The notes under the pieces were generated by a model that searched no databases, was not told the DNA's origin, and saw nothing but the letters and a program-made list of their open reading frames with translations. The translations under genes were made by a program, and so were the position numbers. From contig DASXYL010000061.1 in the NCBI GenBank assembly GCA_036502575.1, positions 1 through 64,000 on the forward strand: a DNA stretch of 64,000 nt, given 5' to 3'. Shown here piece by piece: positions 24,752-33,254 of the stretch (positions are counted from its first letter, which is position 1; each line of letters opens with the position of its first letter). This DNA comes from DASXRA01 sp036502575. GTDB lineage: Bacteria; Actinomycetota; Actinomycetes; Mycobacteriales; Jatrophihabitantaceae.

Positions 24752-25420
24752 GTGACCGCGCATCGTGTTCTCGTCGTCGACGACGATCACGGCCTGCGTG
24801 ACGTCGTGGCCCGTGGGCTTCGCGAAGAGGGGTTCGACGTCTGCACCGCGGCCGACGGTGCCGGGACGCTGCGCACCGCCCATCGAAGGAGCTTGGACGC
24901 GATCGTTCTGGACGTCGGGCTGCCCGACTCCGACGGACGCGACGTCTGCCAGGCCCTGCGATCGCAGGGCCTGGCCATGCCGGTGCTGTTCCTCACCGCT
25001 CGCGACCGCATCGGCGACCGTCTTTCCGGTTTCTCGTCGGGCGGCGACGACTATCTGACCAAACCCTTCGCCTTTCCGGAATTGGTGGCCCGGCTGCGGG
25101 CCGTGCTCAGCCGGTGGTCCGAATCGCCGGCCGTGGCCTGGGACGGGCTAAGCGTCGACCCGCTGTCGCACTCGCTGTCCTCCGGGTCGGTGCAGGTCGC
25201 CCTGTCACCCACCGAGTTCAAGCTCATGGCGCGTCTCATGGCCGCCCCCGGGTCCATCGTGCGGCGCCGGCAACTGGTCGACGCGGCGTGGCCGTCCGGG
25301 GCGATCGTCTCGGAGAACACCCTCGACCAGTACGTCAGTCGACTTCGGCGCAAACTGGCCGACGTCGGCTCGACGCACACCATCCGCGCCGCACGTGGCG
25401 TTGGATACGAGCTTGGCTGA
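24752..25420 (+). CDS. OmpR-family response regulator (222 aa)
   Basis: A receiver domain with acidic pocket VVDDDHG, phospho-acceptor Asp54 (IVLDVGLP) and Lys104 (YLTKPF), then an OmpR winged-helix domain (about 125-222; SPTEFKLMARL, ENTLDQYVSRLRRKL, IRAARGVGYEL). The GTG at 24752 is chosen because the receiver begins directly. There is no ribosome site, and AATAAT lies about seven bases before, so the mRNA may be leaderless; a TTG at 24734 is the alternative. The sensor kinase gene overlaps its end, giving a normal two-component pair. Nearby COG4705 and PAP2 genes are possible targets. Confidence 0.92.
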   Translation: MTAHRVLVVDDDHGLRDVVARGLREEGFDVCTAADGAGTLRTAHRRSLDAIVLDVGLPDSDGRDVCQALRSQGLAMPVLFLTARDRIGDRLSGFSSGGDDYLTKPFAFPELVARLRAVLSRWSESPAVAWDGLSVDPLSHSLSSGSVQVALSPTEFKLMARLMAAPGSIVRRRQLVDAAWPSGAIVSENTLDQYVSRLRRKLADVGSTHTIRAARGVGYELG

Positions 25421-26753
25421 CGCCCGAGCCCGGCGGTGGCGCCGTCGCACGCTGCGCGGCCGGGTGTCCCTGGTCAGCCTGGGCGTTCTCGTGTTGTGGG
25501 TCGCGGCCCTCACAGCCGGCTTCAACGCCTACTTCCACGACCATCTGGCCGGACAGGCCGGCGAGGTGCTGCACGCCCGGGCCGAAGCGGCGGCGGCCAC
25601 CGTCGAGGTCACGGCTGCCCATCGGATCCTCGTCCGCGAGACCGCCGACGACAGCGTCCTGGACCAGGGGATCTGGGTCTACCAAGGCGACCGGGCGGTC
25701 GAGCGGCCGGTGGGCTCGACGCAGCTGCAGGCCCGGGCCGACGCTCTGGCCGTAAGGGGCAGCGGCTCGGTCCGCCTCGGCGGCGGCAGCCTTATGCAGG
25801 CTCTCCCCGTGGTCGACCACGGCACTCGCCTCGGATCGGTGGTCGCGGCCGTGTCACTCGTTCCGTACCGGCATGCCGAACAAACGGCGCTGATCGGATC
25901 GGCCGGCGTGGCCGTGCTCTTCCTGCTCGGGGCCTACCCCGCGCTGCGCCTCGCCGCGCGACGCGCCCTCGCGCCGGTCGATGCGATGACCCGTCAGGCC
26001 GCGGAATGGAGCGCACACGCCGGCGGGGAACGTTTCGGCGTCGAATACGGTCACCGGGAACTGCAGCACCTGGCGTCGACGCTCGACAACGTCCTCGATC
26101 GATTGTCCGCGGTGGTCCGGCACGAGCAGCAACTCTCCGCCGAGCTCTCCCATGAACTGCGCACCCCGTTGAGCCGCATCGTCGCCGAGACCGATGTGTT
26201 GTTGTCGCGTCCGCACACCGCCGAGCAGCAGCTCCGGGCCCACGAGGGAATCCACGACAGCTCCGTTCACATGGCCCGCATTCTCGACACCCTGCTCACG
26301 ACCGCTCGCTCCGACTTCGCCGGCCCGATGGGGCAGTGCGCGCTCGGGCCGGTCGTCGAGCACGCCGCCCACTCCGGGAACACCGCTATCTCCGTCCACG
26401 TCGAAGACCCGCACGTCCTGCTCGGCGTCGACGAGGCCGTCGCCGAGCGGATCTTCGCGCCGATCCTGGCCAACGCGCTCCGCTTCGCCGAGCACGACAT
26501 CCGGATTACCGCCCGGCGCACCGCCGGACAGGTGTGGGTCGACGTCGCCGACGACGGCCCGGGTATACCCGTCGAGTTCGTCGAGGACGTCTTCCGGCCG
26601 GGTTTCCGAACCGATCGTCGCGACGGGCACTTCGGCGCCGGTCTCGGGCTCTCGCTCGCCCGCCGGCTGGCCCGGTCGTCCGACGGCGACGTGCTGATCG
26701 TCGCCCCCGCCCGAACGGGCGCCACCGTCCGCGTCTGCCTACCGCCGGCCTGA
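25395..26753 (+). CDS. Membrane sensor histidine kinase (452 aa)
   Basis: Two membrane helices (about 24-46 and 165-186) enclose an extracytoplasmic sensor loop of about 120 residues. The HisKA box is AELSHELRTPLSR with His253. The ATPase domain has ILANALRFAEHDIRI (N box), DVADDGPGIP (G1) and FGAGLGLSLARRLA (G2), ending in LPPA. The start is uncertain: GTG 25395 overlaps the regulator gene by 26 bases, while TTG 25413 would also fit. It is the partner of the response regulator just upstream. The signal is unknown. Confidence 0.92.
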   Translation: MALDTSLADARARRWRRRTLRGRVSLVSLGVLVLWVAALTAGFNAYFHDHLAGQAGEVLHARAEAAAATVEVTAAHRILVRETADDSVLDQGIWVYQGDRAVERPVGSTQLQARADALAVRGSGSVRLGGGSLMQALPVVDHGTRLGSVVAAVSLVPYRHAEQTALIGSAGVAVLFLLGAYPALRLAARRALAPVDAMTRQAAEWSAHAGGERFGVEYGHRELQHLASTLDNVLDRLSAVVRHEQQLSAELSHELRTPLSRIVAETDVLLSRPHTAEQQLRAHEGIHDSSVHMARILDTLLTTARSDFAGPMGQCALGPVVEHAAHSGNTAISVHVEDPHVLLGVDEAVAERIFAPILANALRFAEHDIRITARRTAGQVWVDVADDGPGIPVEFVEDVFRPGFRTDRRDGHFGAGLGLSLARRLARSSDGDVLIVAPARTGATVRVCLPPA

Positions 26754-26766
26754 CCGGCGCGGCCGA

Positions 26767-27567
26767 TTACGTGCTGCCGAGCAAGACCGTGTCGGTGCGG
26801 TCCCGGCCGGTCTTGGACAGATACGCCACGACCACGACGATCGTCCCCAGGAACAGCGCGCTCGTTCCGAACGTGCCGAGCCCGAGACCGCCGTCGGCGT
26901 GGGCCGACCCGAAGTAGTCACCGAGGTTGGCGCCCAGCGGCCGGGTGAGGATGTAGGCCAGCCAGAACGACAACACCGGGCCGGCGCCGAGTCTCCAGGC
27001 GAGGAAGACCGCAACGATCAGCCCCGCCGGTAGGACCACGGATGGCCCCGGACCCCAGCCGGTGAGCTCGAGCGTCCAGTCGCCGGCGGCAGTGCCGAGC
27101 GCGAACGTCACCAACACCGTGAGCCAGTAGAACCCTTCGCGGCTCGTGGTGACGATCGAGTGGATCGACAGCGTGCGCTCTCGCGCGTACCAGACGCCGA
27201 ACACGATCGCGAGGAGCACCGAGAACACCGTGGTGCTGATCCACAGCGGCACGTTCTGCCCGTCGGTGAGGTTGTCGGTCAGCAGCGTCCCGACCACGCT
27301 GATCAACACCACTGCCAGCCAATAGACCCCCGGCACGTACTGCTGTAACCGGAACTGCACCACCAGCACGATCACCAGCGCGATCGAGAAGACCAGGGTC
27401 GTGTTGGTCAGACCGAATCCCAGCGTGCTGTTGATGTAGTCGGCGAAGCTCTCACCGACGGTCGTGCACAGCACCTTGATCACCCAGAAGTAGACGGTCA
27501 CCTCGGGCACCTTGTTCAGCATCTGCGTCCGGGTGCCCGGGAGCACCTGCGTGCTTCTCGTATCCAT
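26767..27567 (-). CDS. COG4705/DUF347 membrane protein, first copy (266 aa)
   Basis: A hydrophobic protein built of four DUF347-like repeats, each a helix pair with a short FW/FY and GD/GE signature: YFWVIKVLCTTVGESFADYI, then the WISTTVFSVLL segment, FYWLTVLVTFALGTAAGD and SFWLAYILTRPLGANLGDY. The family is described only as uncharacterised membrane-anchored proteins. It converges on the histidine kinase gene, leaving 13 bases between stops, and is divergent from a PAP2 phosphatase. A second member of the family lies at 29770. Whether they act together is unknown. Confidence 0.85.
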   Translation of the reverse strand: MDTRSTQVLPGTRTQMLNKVPEVTVYFWVIKVLCTTVGESFADYINSTLGFGLTNTTLVFSIALVIVLVVQFRLQQYVPGVYWLAVVLISVVGTLLTDNLTDGQNVPLWISTTVFSVLLAIVFGVWYARERTLSIHSIVTTSREGFYWLTVLVTFALGTAAGDWTLELTGWGPGPSVVLPAGLIVAVFLAWRLGAGPVLSFWLAYILTRPLGANLGDYFGSAHADGGLGLGTFGTSALFLGTIVVVVAYLSKTGRDRTDTVLLGST

Positions 27568-27654
27568 CGAGCCAGTGTCAGCGGCCGATCATGAACGCAA
27601 CCTGATTGATCTTCACGGCGCGACACATCGCGGCGGCCGGTACCGTGCCATGGA

Positions 27655-28359
27655 GTGGCACGCACCCTGGACCCACGCCGGCTGCTGCTACCCGGCGCGC
27701 TCGCGACCCTGGTACTGGTCGGGGCGTTGCTGGGGGCGCTGGGCGAGGCCACGACCGATGATCTTCGGCAAGGCGACGGGCTCGCCGAGCTGGACCACCC
27801 GGTCGCAACCTGGCTGAGCCAGCACCGGACCGGGTGGCTCACCACCGTCATGCGTGCGATCACGACGCTGGGCAGCCCGCTCGGCGTCACGATCACGACC
27901 AGTCTGGTGGCCGCCGCCGTCTGCTGGCTGGCCCGGCGACTCTCGCCCGCGCTGCTCGCCGCGATCGTGCTGGCCGGGGCCGAACTGCTCGAGACCGTTA
28001 CGAAGCAGCTAGTCGGCCGGCCCCGCCCGCCCCTGAGCATGCGGGTGCCCGGCGTCTCGGCGAGCGGGTTCTCCTTTCCCTCCGGGCACGCCACCCTCGC
28101 CGCGGCGGGTTACGGCCTGATCGCCGTACTGCTCGTCCGGGATGCGCTCCGGACGGCGGCCCGGGCCGCGGTGTGGGCGGGCGCGGTCACGGCGGCGGCC
28201 GCCGTGGGTTTCTCGCGGCTCTACCTCGGCGCGCACTGGCTCAGCGACGTCCTGGCCGGCTGGCTGATCGGCGCCGCGTGGTTGAGCCTGGTCGTGACGA
28301 CCGCCACCGTCCTCACCCGCCGCGTCCAGGCGGCCGGAACCGTCGATGAGGACGGGTGA
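27655..28359 (+). CDS. PAP2-type membrane phosphatase (234 aa)
   Basis: The three PAP2 phosphatase motifs are in order: KQLVGRPRP (Lys117, Arg122), FPSGH (142-145) and SRLYLGAHWLSDV (Arg188, His194). Five to six hydrophobic helices surround them. The family removes phosphate from lipid pyrophosphates or phosphatidic acid at the membrane. The GTG at 27655 is used; it starts 88 bases from the divergent COG4705 gene. Two more PAP2 genes occur at 37393 and 38267. Undecaprenyl pyrophosphate is a plausible substrate but is not shown by the sequence. Confidence 0.9.
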   Translation: MARTLDPRRLLLPGALATLVLVGALLGALGEATTDDLRQGDGLAELDHPVATWLSQHRTGWLTTVMRAITTLGSPLGVTITTSLVAAAVCWLARRLSPALLAAIVLAGAELLETVTKQLVGRPRPPLSMRVPGVSASGFSFPSGHATLAAAGYGLIAVLLVRDALRTAARAAVWAGAVTAAAAVGFSRLYLGAHWLSDVLAGWLIGAAWLSLVVTTATVLTRRVQAAGTVDEDG

Positions 28360-28381
28360 GTGTGCACGGTCATCGGGCGAG

Positions 28382-29512
28382 TCACGGGGTGGTCTTGATC
28401 GGCGCGTCGTTGGGCGGGGGCAGGGTGCTGCCGTCCCGCAGCAGCACCGGGCCGACCGGCTGTGACGTCGGGGCCGGCGGTGGCGGCAGCGGCTGGGGAG
28501 GCAGTGGCGGCTGCGGTGCGGGCGGCAGGGTGATCGCGGCGCCCGGTGCGGGCGGTGCCGGCCAGGTGCGGGTGGGATCGACGAGGTCGGCCAGCCCGGG
28601 GTCGTCGTCGAGACGGGGTACGCCGAGCGCCGGCAGGCCGAGCAGTTGCAGCGCCGTCTTCGGGATGCTCACGTGCGAGCACCAGCGGCTGTCGACGCCG
28701 GGACGAACCGCGCCGCCGAACATGAGCAGCGGCACCCGCGGACCGCAGGCCAACTGGACGCCGTCGGGCGTGTGCTCGAGGTTCGGGGTGGCGACGTGAT
28801 CGTCCCAGCCACCCCAGTCGTCCCAGGTCAGCATGAACACGGTCTCGTCCCAGCCACCAGCCTGCACGACGGCGTCCACGGCCGCCCAGATGGTGTTCAT
28901 GCCGGTCGTGACGTTCGCGGGCGGGTGCTCGTCCTGGGGTGAGTTGTGCCATAGGTAGCACAGGGCGGGCAGGTTGCCGGCCTTGGCATCGGTGACGAAT
29001 CGGGAGGATGCGACGAGGTTCGGCGAGCCCTTGAGCTGGGTGTAGAAGCCGGTCGGGTAGTCGTTGCTCGCGGTGTAGCACCGCCAGCTCACGCCGTGCT
29101 GGTCGGCGAGTCCGGGGACGGACGGCATATCCCACAGCGGGGCGGCCTTCGACTGCGACGGATTGCGCAGGGTCGGCGTCTGCCCGCCGAGCAGCAGCAG
29201 GTGATTGGGCGTGGAGTTGGTGCCGAAGCCCGAGCAGTGGTTCTCCAGGAACGCGCCCGTCGTCGCGAGGTAGGCGTAGTAGGGCAGCTCGGCGCGCGTA
29301 TCGAACGCGGTGTGCGTCGCGGTGCCCTGCCCCGACAGCCATTTGTAGTAGGCCGCCCGATCGTGGGGCTGGTCCTTGGCCGGCGGGTTGGCCTGCACCG
29401 GCCAGCCGGTGGCGACGTTGACGCCGTAGTCGGCGAGCCCACTGAAGTAGTTGTCGGTCGTGTGATTCTCCTGGATCAGCACCACGACTCTCGTCACCGC
29501 AGCCACGATCAC
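28382..29512 (-). CDS. Phosphoesterase family protein (PF04185; acid phosphatase/phospholipase C-like, 376 aa)
   Basis: The opening VVVLIQENHTTDNYFSGL is the metal-binding start of the phospholipase C/acid phosphatase phosphoesterase family (Glu and Asn ligands). WDETVFMLTWDDWGGWDDHV carries the later metal Asp and His residues, and CGPRVPLLMFGG follows. The last 70 residues are proline-rich (PAPQPPLPPQPLPPPP), a wall-spanning or flexible tail. Most relatives are secreted, but no signal peptide is evident from the GTG starts at 29512, 29506 or 29497. It converges on the PAP2 gene. Confidence 0.85.
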   Translation of the reverse strand: MIVAAVTRVVVLIQENHTTDNYFSGLADYGVNVATGWPVQANPPAKDQPHDRAAYYKWLSGQGTATHTAFDTRAELPYYAYLATTGAFLENHCSGFGTNSTPNHLLLLGGQTPTLRNPSQSKAAPLWDMPSVPGLADQHGVSWRCYTASNDYPTGFYTQLKGSPNLVASSRFVTDAKAGNLPALCYLWHNSPQDEHPPANVTTGMNTIWAAVDAVVQAGGWDETVFMLTWDDWGGWDDHVATPNLEHTPDGVQLACGPRVPLLMFGGAVRPGVDSRWCSHVSIPKTALQLLGLPALGVPRLDDDPGLADLVDPTRTWPAPPAPGAAITLPPAPQPPLPPQPLPPPPAPTSQPVGPVLLRDGSTLPPPNDAPIKTTP

Positions 29513-29769
29513 CGAGTCAACACCCGACTACTGACCGGAGACACGTTCGACGAGGCAACTCACAGGTTGCGCATCGATCTTCACCCGGCGTTCACCCGCG
29601 CCGGCGAGGCCCTCCGCGGAATCACGCTGGCCCCAGGCACCCCTTGAGGCGTCCGTTCACAGCTGATTCAAGACTCGACCTTCTACTATCACGTTCGTAG
29701 TTGGTCGGACAGCGTCGACTGGACGCTTGGTCGGGGTCGGCGTTTCGCGCCGGTCCAGTGGGGGACATC

Positions 29770-30579
29770 GTGCGCGCTCCAGCCGGGCTATGGGCGTCGA
29801 ACCGTGAGCCGCTAGGGGTCAAGGTTCCTGAGATCACCGCGCTTTTCTGGGTGATCAAGGTCCTGACCACCGCGATGGGCGAGGCGACCTCGGACTTTCT
29901 GGTCACCGGCAATCTGGCCGTTGCCGGCGTCATCGGCGCGACCGGCTTCGCGATCGCGCTCTGGTTGCAGTTCCGGGCCGAACGGTATGTCGCGTGGATC
30001 TACTGGTTCGCCGTGGCCATGGTGGCGGTGTTCGGCACGATGGCCGCCGACGGGTTGCACGTCGAATTCGGCGTGCCCTACCTCGCGACTACCATCTTCT
30101 ACGCACTCGCACTCGCCGTGGTGTTCTTCCTGTGGCGGCGCAACGAGGGCACGCTCTCGATCCACAGCATCACCACGCGCCGCCGCGAGACGTACTACTG
30201 GCTGACCGTTCTCGCCACGTTCGCGCTCGGGACGGCCGTCGGAGATCTGGCCGCCACGACACTCAACCTGGGCTACTTCGGCTCAGGGGTGATCTTCGCC
30301 GTCGTCATCGCCGTGCCCGCGATCGGCTGGTGGCGACTTGGCTTCAATCCGATCTTCGCGTTCTGGTTCGCCTATGTGATCACCCGTCCGCTCGGGGCGT
30401 CCTTTGCCGACTGGTTCGCCAAGCCGCACTCCGTCGGCGACGGCCTCGGCGTGGGCGGCGGGCCGGTCGCCGCGATCACCACGGTCGCGATCATCGCCCT
30501 GGTTGCCTACGTCACGTACGGCGATCGCGGCCCGCTGGCCGGTCGGCGACTGGTTGCTCGGCGGGCACGAGCAGGGTGA
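29770..30579 (+). CDS. COG4705/DUF347 membrane protein, second copy (269 aa)
   Basis: A paralogue of the protein at 26767 with the same four repeats: LFWVIKVLTTAMGEATSDFL, an IFYALALAVVFFLW segment, YYWLTVLATFALGTAVGDL and AFWFAYVITRPLGASFADW. The NEGTLSIHSITT loop is also shared. The GTG at 29770 has GGGGGA five bases upstream; an ORF extension to 29701 is less likely. Its last 68 bases overlap the end of the convergent histidine kinase gene. The 257 bases before it hold no recognisable gene. Function unknown. Confidence 0.83.
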   Translation: MRAPAGLWASNREPLGVKVPEITALFWVIKVLTTAMGEATSDFLVTGNLAVAGVIGATGFAIALWLQFRAERYVAWIYWFAVAMVAVFGTMAADGLHVEFGVPYLATTIFYALALAVVFFLWRRNEGTLSIHSITTRRRETYYWLTVLATFALGTAVGDLAATTLNLGYFGSGVIFAVVIAVPAIGWWRLGFNPIFAFWFAYVITRPLGASFADWFAKPHSVGDGLGVGGGPVAAITTVAIIALVAYVTYGDRGPLAGRRLVARRARAG

Positions 30580-31825
30580 ACGTCGGCGGGTCGGGGCGAC
30601 TGAGCACGAGCCGTCCGCCTTCTGACTCGGCGAGGCTGCGGGCCAGGGCGAGCCCGATGCCGTGACCGGCCGCGGCCGCCGAGCGGCGCACGAACAGCGC
30701 GCGGGGATCACCGGAGATTGCCGGCCCGGTGTCGGCGACGTCGATCGCGACGAGGTTCTCGACATCGCGAAGAGTGACCGTGACCGGTCCCCGGCCGTGG
30801 CGCTGCGCGTTGTCGAGCAGAACCTCGAGAATCTGGCCGGCCGCGGCGGCCGAGATGCGCACCCGACGCAGCGGGGTCGGCGCCTCGATGTAGAGCGGGC
30901 GGCCGGCCGCGGCCAGCGGCCCGTTCCAGCGTTGGCGAACCTGGTCGAGCAGCGGCGCGACGTCGACCGGCCCGGACTGGGATGTGTCGCGCGCGAGCGC
31001 GAGCAGGTCGTCGATGGTGGCCTCGAGTTGGTCGGCCGCGCCTAGCGCTGACCGCATCGCCGCGCGGTCGTCGGCGTCCGGGCGGTCCAGCGCCGCCTCC
31101 AACTCGAGCCGCAGTCCGGCGAGTGGGGTGCGCAGCTGATGCGAGGCGTCCGACGAGAACGCCCGCTCGCGCTCGACGAGGGTGCCGATCCGGTCCGCGG
31201 CGCGGTTGAGCGCGGCGTTGGCGGCATCGATCTCGGGAACGCCCGCAGCGGTCGTCCGCACGGTGAAGTCGCGGTCGCCGAGGCGTTGCGTGGCCTGCGC
31301 CAGCTGCTCGATCGGGCGGGCCAGCCGGCGGGACAGCGCTCGCGCGAGCAGCCAGGTGATGAGGACCGCGACGACGCCGAGCCCCAGCATCTCGGCCCAG
31401 GCCCGCGCGATGCGTCCGTTGACGTCCGAGCGCGTGGTCGTGGCGAGGACGGCGCCGGTCACGGTGTCCCCGTCTGTGACCGGTACGGCGGCGGCGAGTC
31501 GCCCGCCCGTCGTTCCCGAGCTCTCGGCGCCTCGCAGGGCCCGCTGCACCAGCCTGTTCGCTCGGTCCGGCCCGCTGCCGCTGACCTTGCGGCCGGCGCC
31601 GTTGTAGACCGCGACGCTCGTGCCTCGTTCCGGAGTGACCGTCGGGTCGCGCTGTCGGGCCAGGTCACCGGAGACGGAGACGGCGAGGGAGTCAGCGATC
31701 TTGGTCAGCTCACTGCGCTCGTCGCTGACGAAGTAGCGAGCTACGACCACCCCGAGGGGCACGGCGAACAGAACGAGCGCCACCACCGAGGCCATCACGG
31801 CGAGGCCGACGATCCGTCTTCGCAT
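30512..31825 (-). CDS. HAMP-containing sensor histidine kinase (437 aa)
   Basis: Two membrane helices (about 6-29 and 143-162) flank a short extracytoplasmic domain. A HAMP linker follows (ARALSRRLARPIEQLAQATQ), then HisKA with His229 (SSDASHQLRTPLAGL) and an ATPase domain with VLLDNAQRHG, DVADTGPAIS and GHGIGLALARSLAE. No regulator gene is adjacent on its strand. The leftward OmpR-type regulator at 36592, across the rightward lipoprotein/ABC operon, is the obvious partner. The ATG at 31825 has CGGAG upstream and is divergent from that operon. Confidence 0.9.
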   Translation of the reverse strand: MRRRIVGLAVMASVVALVLFAVPLGVVVARYFVSDERSELTKIADSLAVSVSGDLARQRDPTVTPERGTSVAVYNGAGRKVSGSGPDRANRLVQRALRGAESSGTTGGRLAAAVPVTDGDTVTGAVLATTTRSDVNGRIARAWAEMLGLGVVAVLITWLLARALSRRLARPIEQLAQATQRLGDRDFTVRTTAAGVPEIDAANAALNRAADRIGTLVERERAFSSDASHQLRTPLAGLRLELEAALDRPDADDRAAMRSALGAADQLEATIDDLLALARDTSQSGPVDVAPLLDQVRQRWNGPLAAAGRPLYIEAPTPLRRVRISAAAAGQILEVLLDNAQRHGRGPVTVTLRDVENLVAIDVADTGPAISGDPRALFVRRSAAAAGHGIGLALARSLAESEGGRLVLSRPDPPTFTLLVPAEQPVADRPAGRDRRT

Positions 31826-31883
31826 GTCACTCCGCTCCGTCCGGGCCAGTGTGACAGCGGGCGGCGCGGGACCCGCTCGTTTC

Positions 31884-31899
31884 TTACCGTGCGTTTGCC
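31884..31899 (+). promoter_or_regulatory. Candidate response-regulator half-sites upstream of lipoprotein/ABC operon
   Basis: TTACC (31884-31888) and TTGCC (31895-31899) are spaced 11 bases, the spacing of OmpR/PhoB-type direct half-sites, about 90 bases before the lipoprotein ATG. This suggests control by the response regulator at 36592. The match is short and unproven. Confidence 0.3.
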
Positions 31900-31986
31900 A
31901 TCGCCGAACCGGCTGTTGTCCGGTCCCTCCCTAGCGTCGATGCCAACGCTCATCTCCAGACTCACCGACGCGACAGGGGATCTCTC

Positions 31987-32589
31987 ATGGCCCGGTGGCA
32001 GCACCTCGCGCAGGCGGGATCGATCATCGCCACGATCGCCGTACTCGCCGCCTGTAGCTCCAGCTCGCCGAAGGGCTCCTCCCCCAGCAGCGGGCCCAAT
32101 CCGAACGCGACCGAATCCAAGGTGGCCGGCGACATCCCCGACAACCAGGCCTTCGTCCCGTACGTCGACCCCGGCAAGACGTTCACGGTCACCGTCCCCG
32201 AGGGCTGGGCCCGGACGTCCTCAGGAGCGGGGACGCTGTTCACCGACAAGTACAACAGCGTCCGCATCGACACGAAGGCGACGGCGACCGCACCCACCGT
32301 GGCGAGCGCGCAGGCCGGTGACGTGCCGGCGATCGCCGCCGCCGCGAACGGCTTCCACCCGGGCAAGGTGTCGATGGTCAACCGCAAGGCCGGCCCGGTC
32401 GTCCTGATCACCTACCAGGCCGACTCGGCACCGAACCCGGTCACCGGGAAGGTCGCGGTCGAGGCGGTGGAGCGCTACGAGTTCTGGAAGTCCGGACACG
32501 AGGCGGTCCTGACGCTGGCGGCCCCGGTCGGCTCCGACAACGTCGATCCGTGGCGTACCGTCACCGACTCGTTCGGCTGGTCGGCATGA
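31987..32589 (+). CDS. Lipoprotein of ABC operon (200 aa)
   Basis: A signal peptide ends in the lipobox VLAAC (Cys near residue 23), followed by a Ser/Pro/Asn-rich linker and a single domain of about 140 residues (FTVTVPEGWARTSSGAGTLF, VSMVNRKAGPVVLITYQADS, RYEFWKSGHEAVLTL) that looks like the PsbP/LpqN-type fold. The ATG has GGGGATC upstream. Its stop overlaps the first ATPase gene by ATGA, so it is the first gene of the four-gene transporter operon. It may bind or present the transported compound outside the membrane. Confidence 0.88.
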   Translation: MARWQHLAQAGSIIATIAVLAACSSSSPKGSSPSSGPNPNATESKVAGDIPDNQAFVPYVDPGKTFTVTVPEGWARTSSGAGTLFTDKYNSVRIDTKATATAPTVASAQAGDVPAIAAAANGFHPGKVSMVNRKAGPVVLITYQADSAPNPVTGKVAVEAVERYEFWKSGHEAVLTLAAPVGSDNVDPWRTVTDSFGWSA

Positions 32590-33254
32590 GCGCGGCGCCC
32601 GCCCTCGAGGCGCGGTCGCTGTACCGCTTCTTTCGGGCCGGCGACGAGGAAACCCTTGCCCTGCAAGGCATATCGCTGATCTTGCAACCGGGCGAGTACG
32701 TCGCCGTGACCGGACCGTCCGGGTCGGGCAAGTCCACGCTGCTGTCCTGCCTGGCCGGTACCGACGAACCCGACGGCGGCACCGTGCGCGTCGCCGGGCA
32801 GCGGATCAGCCATCAGCCCGAGGTCGTACGCGCGCGCATGCGGGCCCAGCGGGTCGGGCTGGTGTTCCAGTCAGCGAACCTGTTCGCTCACCTGACTCTG
32901 CAGCAGAACGTCCGGCTCGCGCAGTCGTTGGCCCGTCGCAGGGGACGCACCTCGGTGCCGGCACTGCTCGACTCGCTGGGCATCGGGGCCCGCGCGCAGG
33001 CCACCCCGCAGCAGCTGTCCGGCGGTGAGCTCGCGCGGGCCGGACTGGCCGTCGCCTTGGCCAACGATCCGGTGATCCTGCTCGCCGACGAGCCGACCGG
33101 TGAGCTGGACAGCGGCACCGAGCGCCAGGTGCTCGACCTGCTGGCCGCCCGGACCCGGGACGGCGTCGCCGTGCTGATCGCCAGCCACAGCCCGGCCGTG
33201 GCCCACGCCGCCGATCGCGTCGTCACCCTGGCCGACGGGCGGATCGCAGCGTGA
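32586..33254 (+). CDS. ABC transporter ATP-binding protein, LolD/MacB-like, first (222 aa)
   Basis: Walker A GPSGSGKST (43-51), Q loop LVFQSANLF, signature LSGGELARA, Walker B VILLADEPTGELDSGT and switch His IASHSP are all present. The size and LADEPTGELD form place it with LolD/MacB-type ATPases that serve FtsX-like permeases. It follows the lipoprotein by an ATGA overlap and overlaps the second ATPase by GTGA. Two different ATPases before one permease suggest a heterodimeric motor. Confidence 0.9.
   Translation: MSAAPALEARSLYRFFRAGDEETLALQGISLILQPGEYVAVTGPSGSGKSTLLSCLAGTDEPDGGTVRVAGQRISHQPEVVRARMRAQRVGLVFQSANLFAHLTLQQNVRLAQSLARRRGRTSVPALLDSLGIGARAQATPQQLSGGELARAGLAVALANDPVILLADEPTGELDSGTERQVLDLLAARTRDGVAVLIASHSPAVAHAADRVVTLADGRIAA

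Noticed and set aside
28440..28560. Tandem repeat in the region encoding the proline-rich tail
   Set aside because: The GC-rich periodicity follows from the proline codons of the phosphoesterase gene and is not an independent repeat.
29513..29769. Small gene upstream of the second COG4705 gene
   Set aside because: A short open frame (ending near 29647) overlaps the phosphoesterase gene on the other strand and lacks a start signal or family features.
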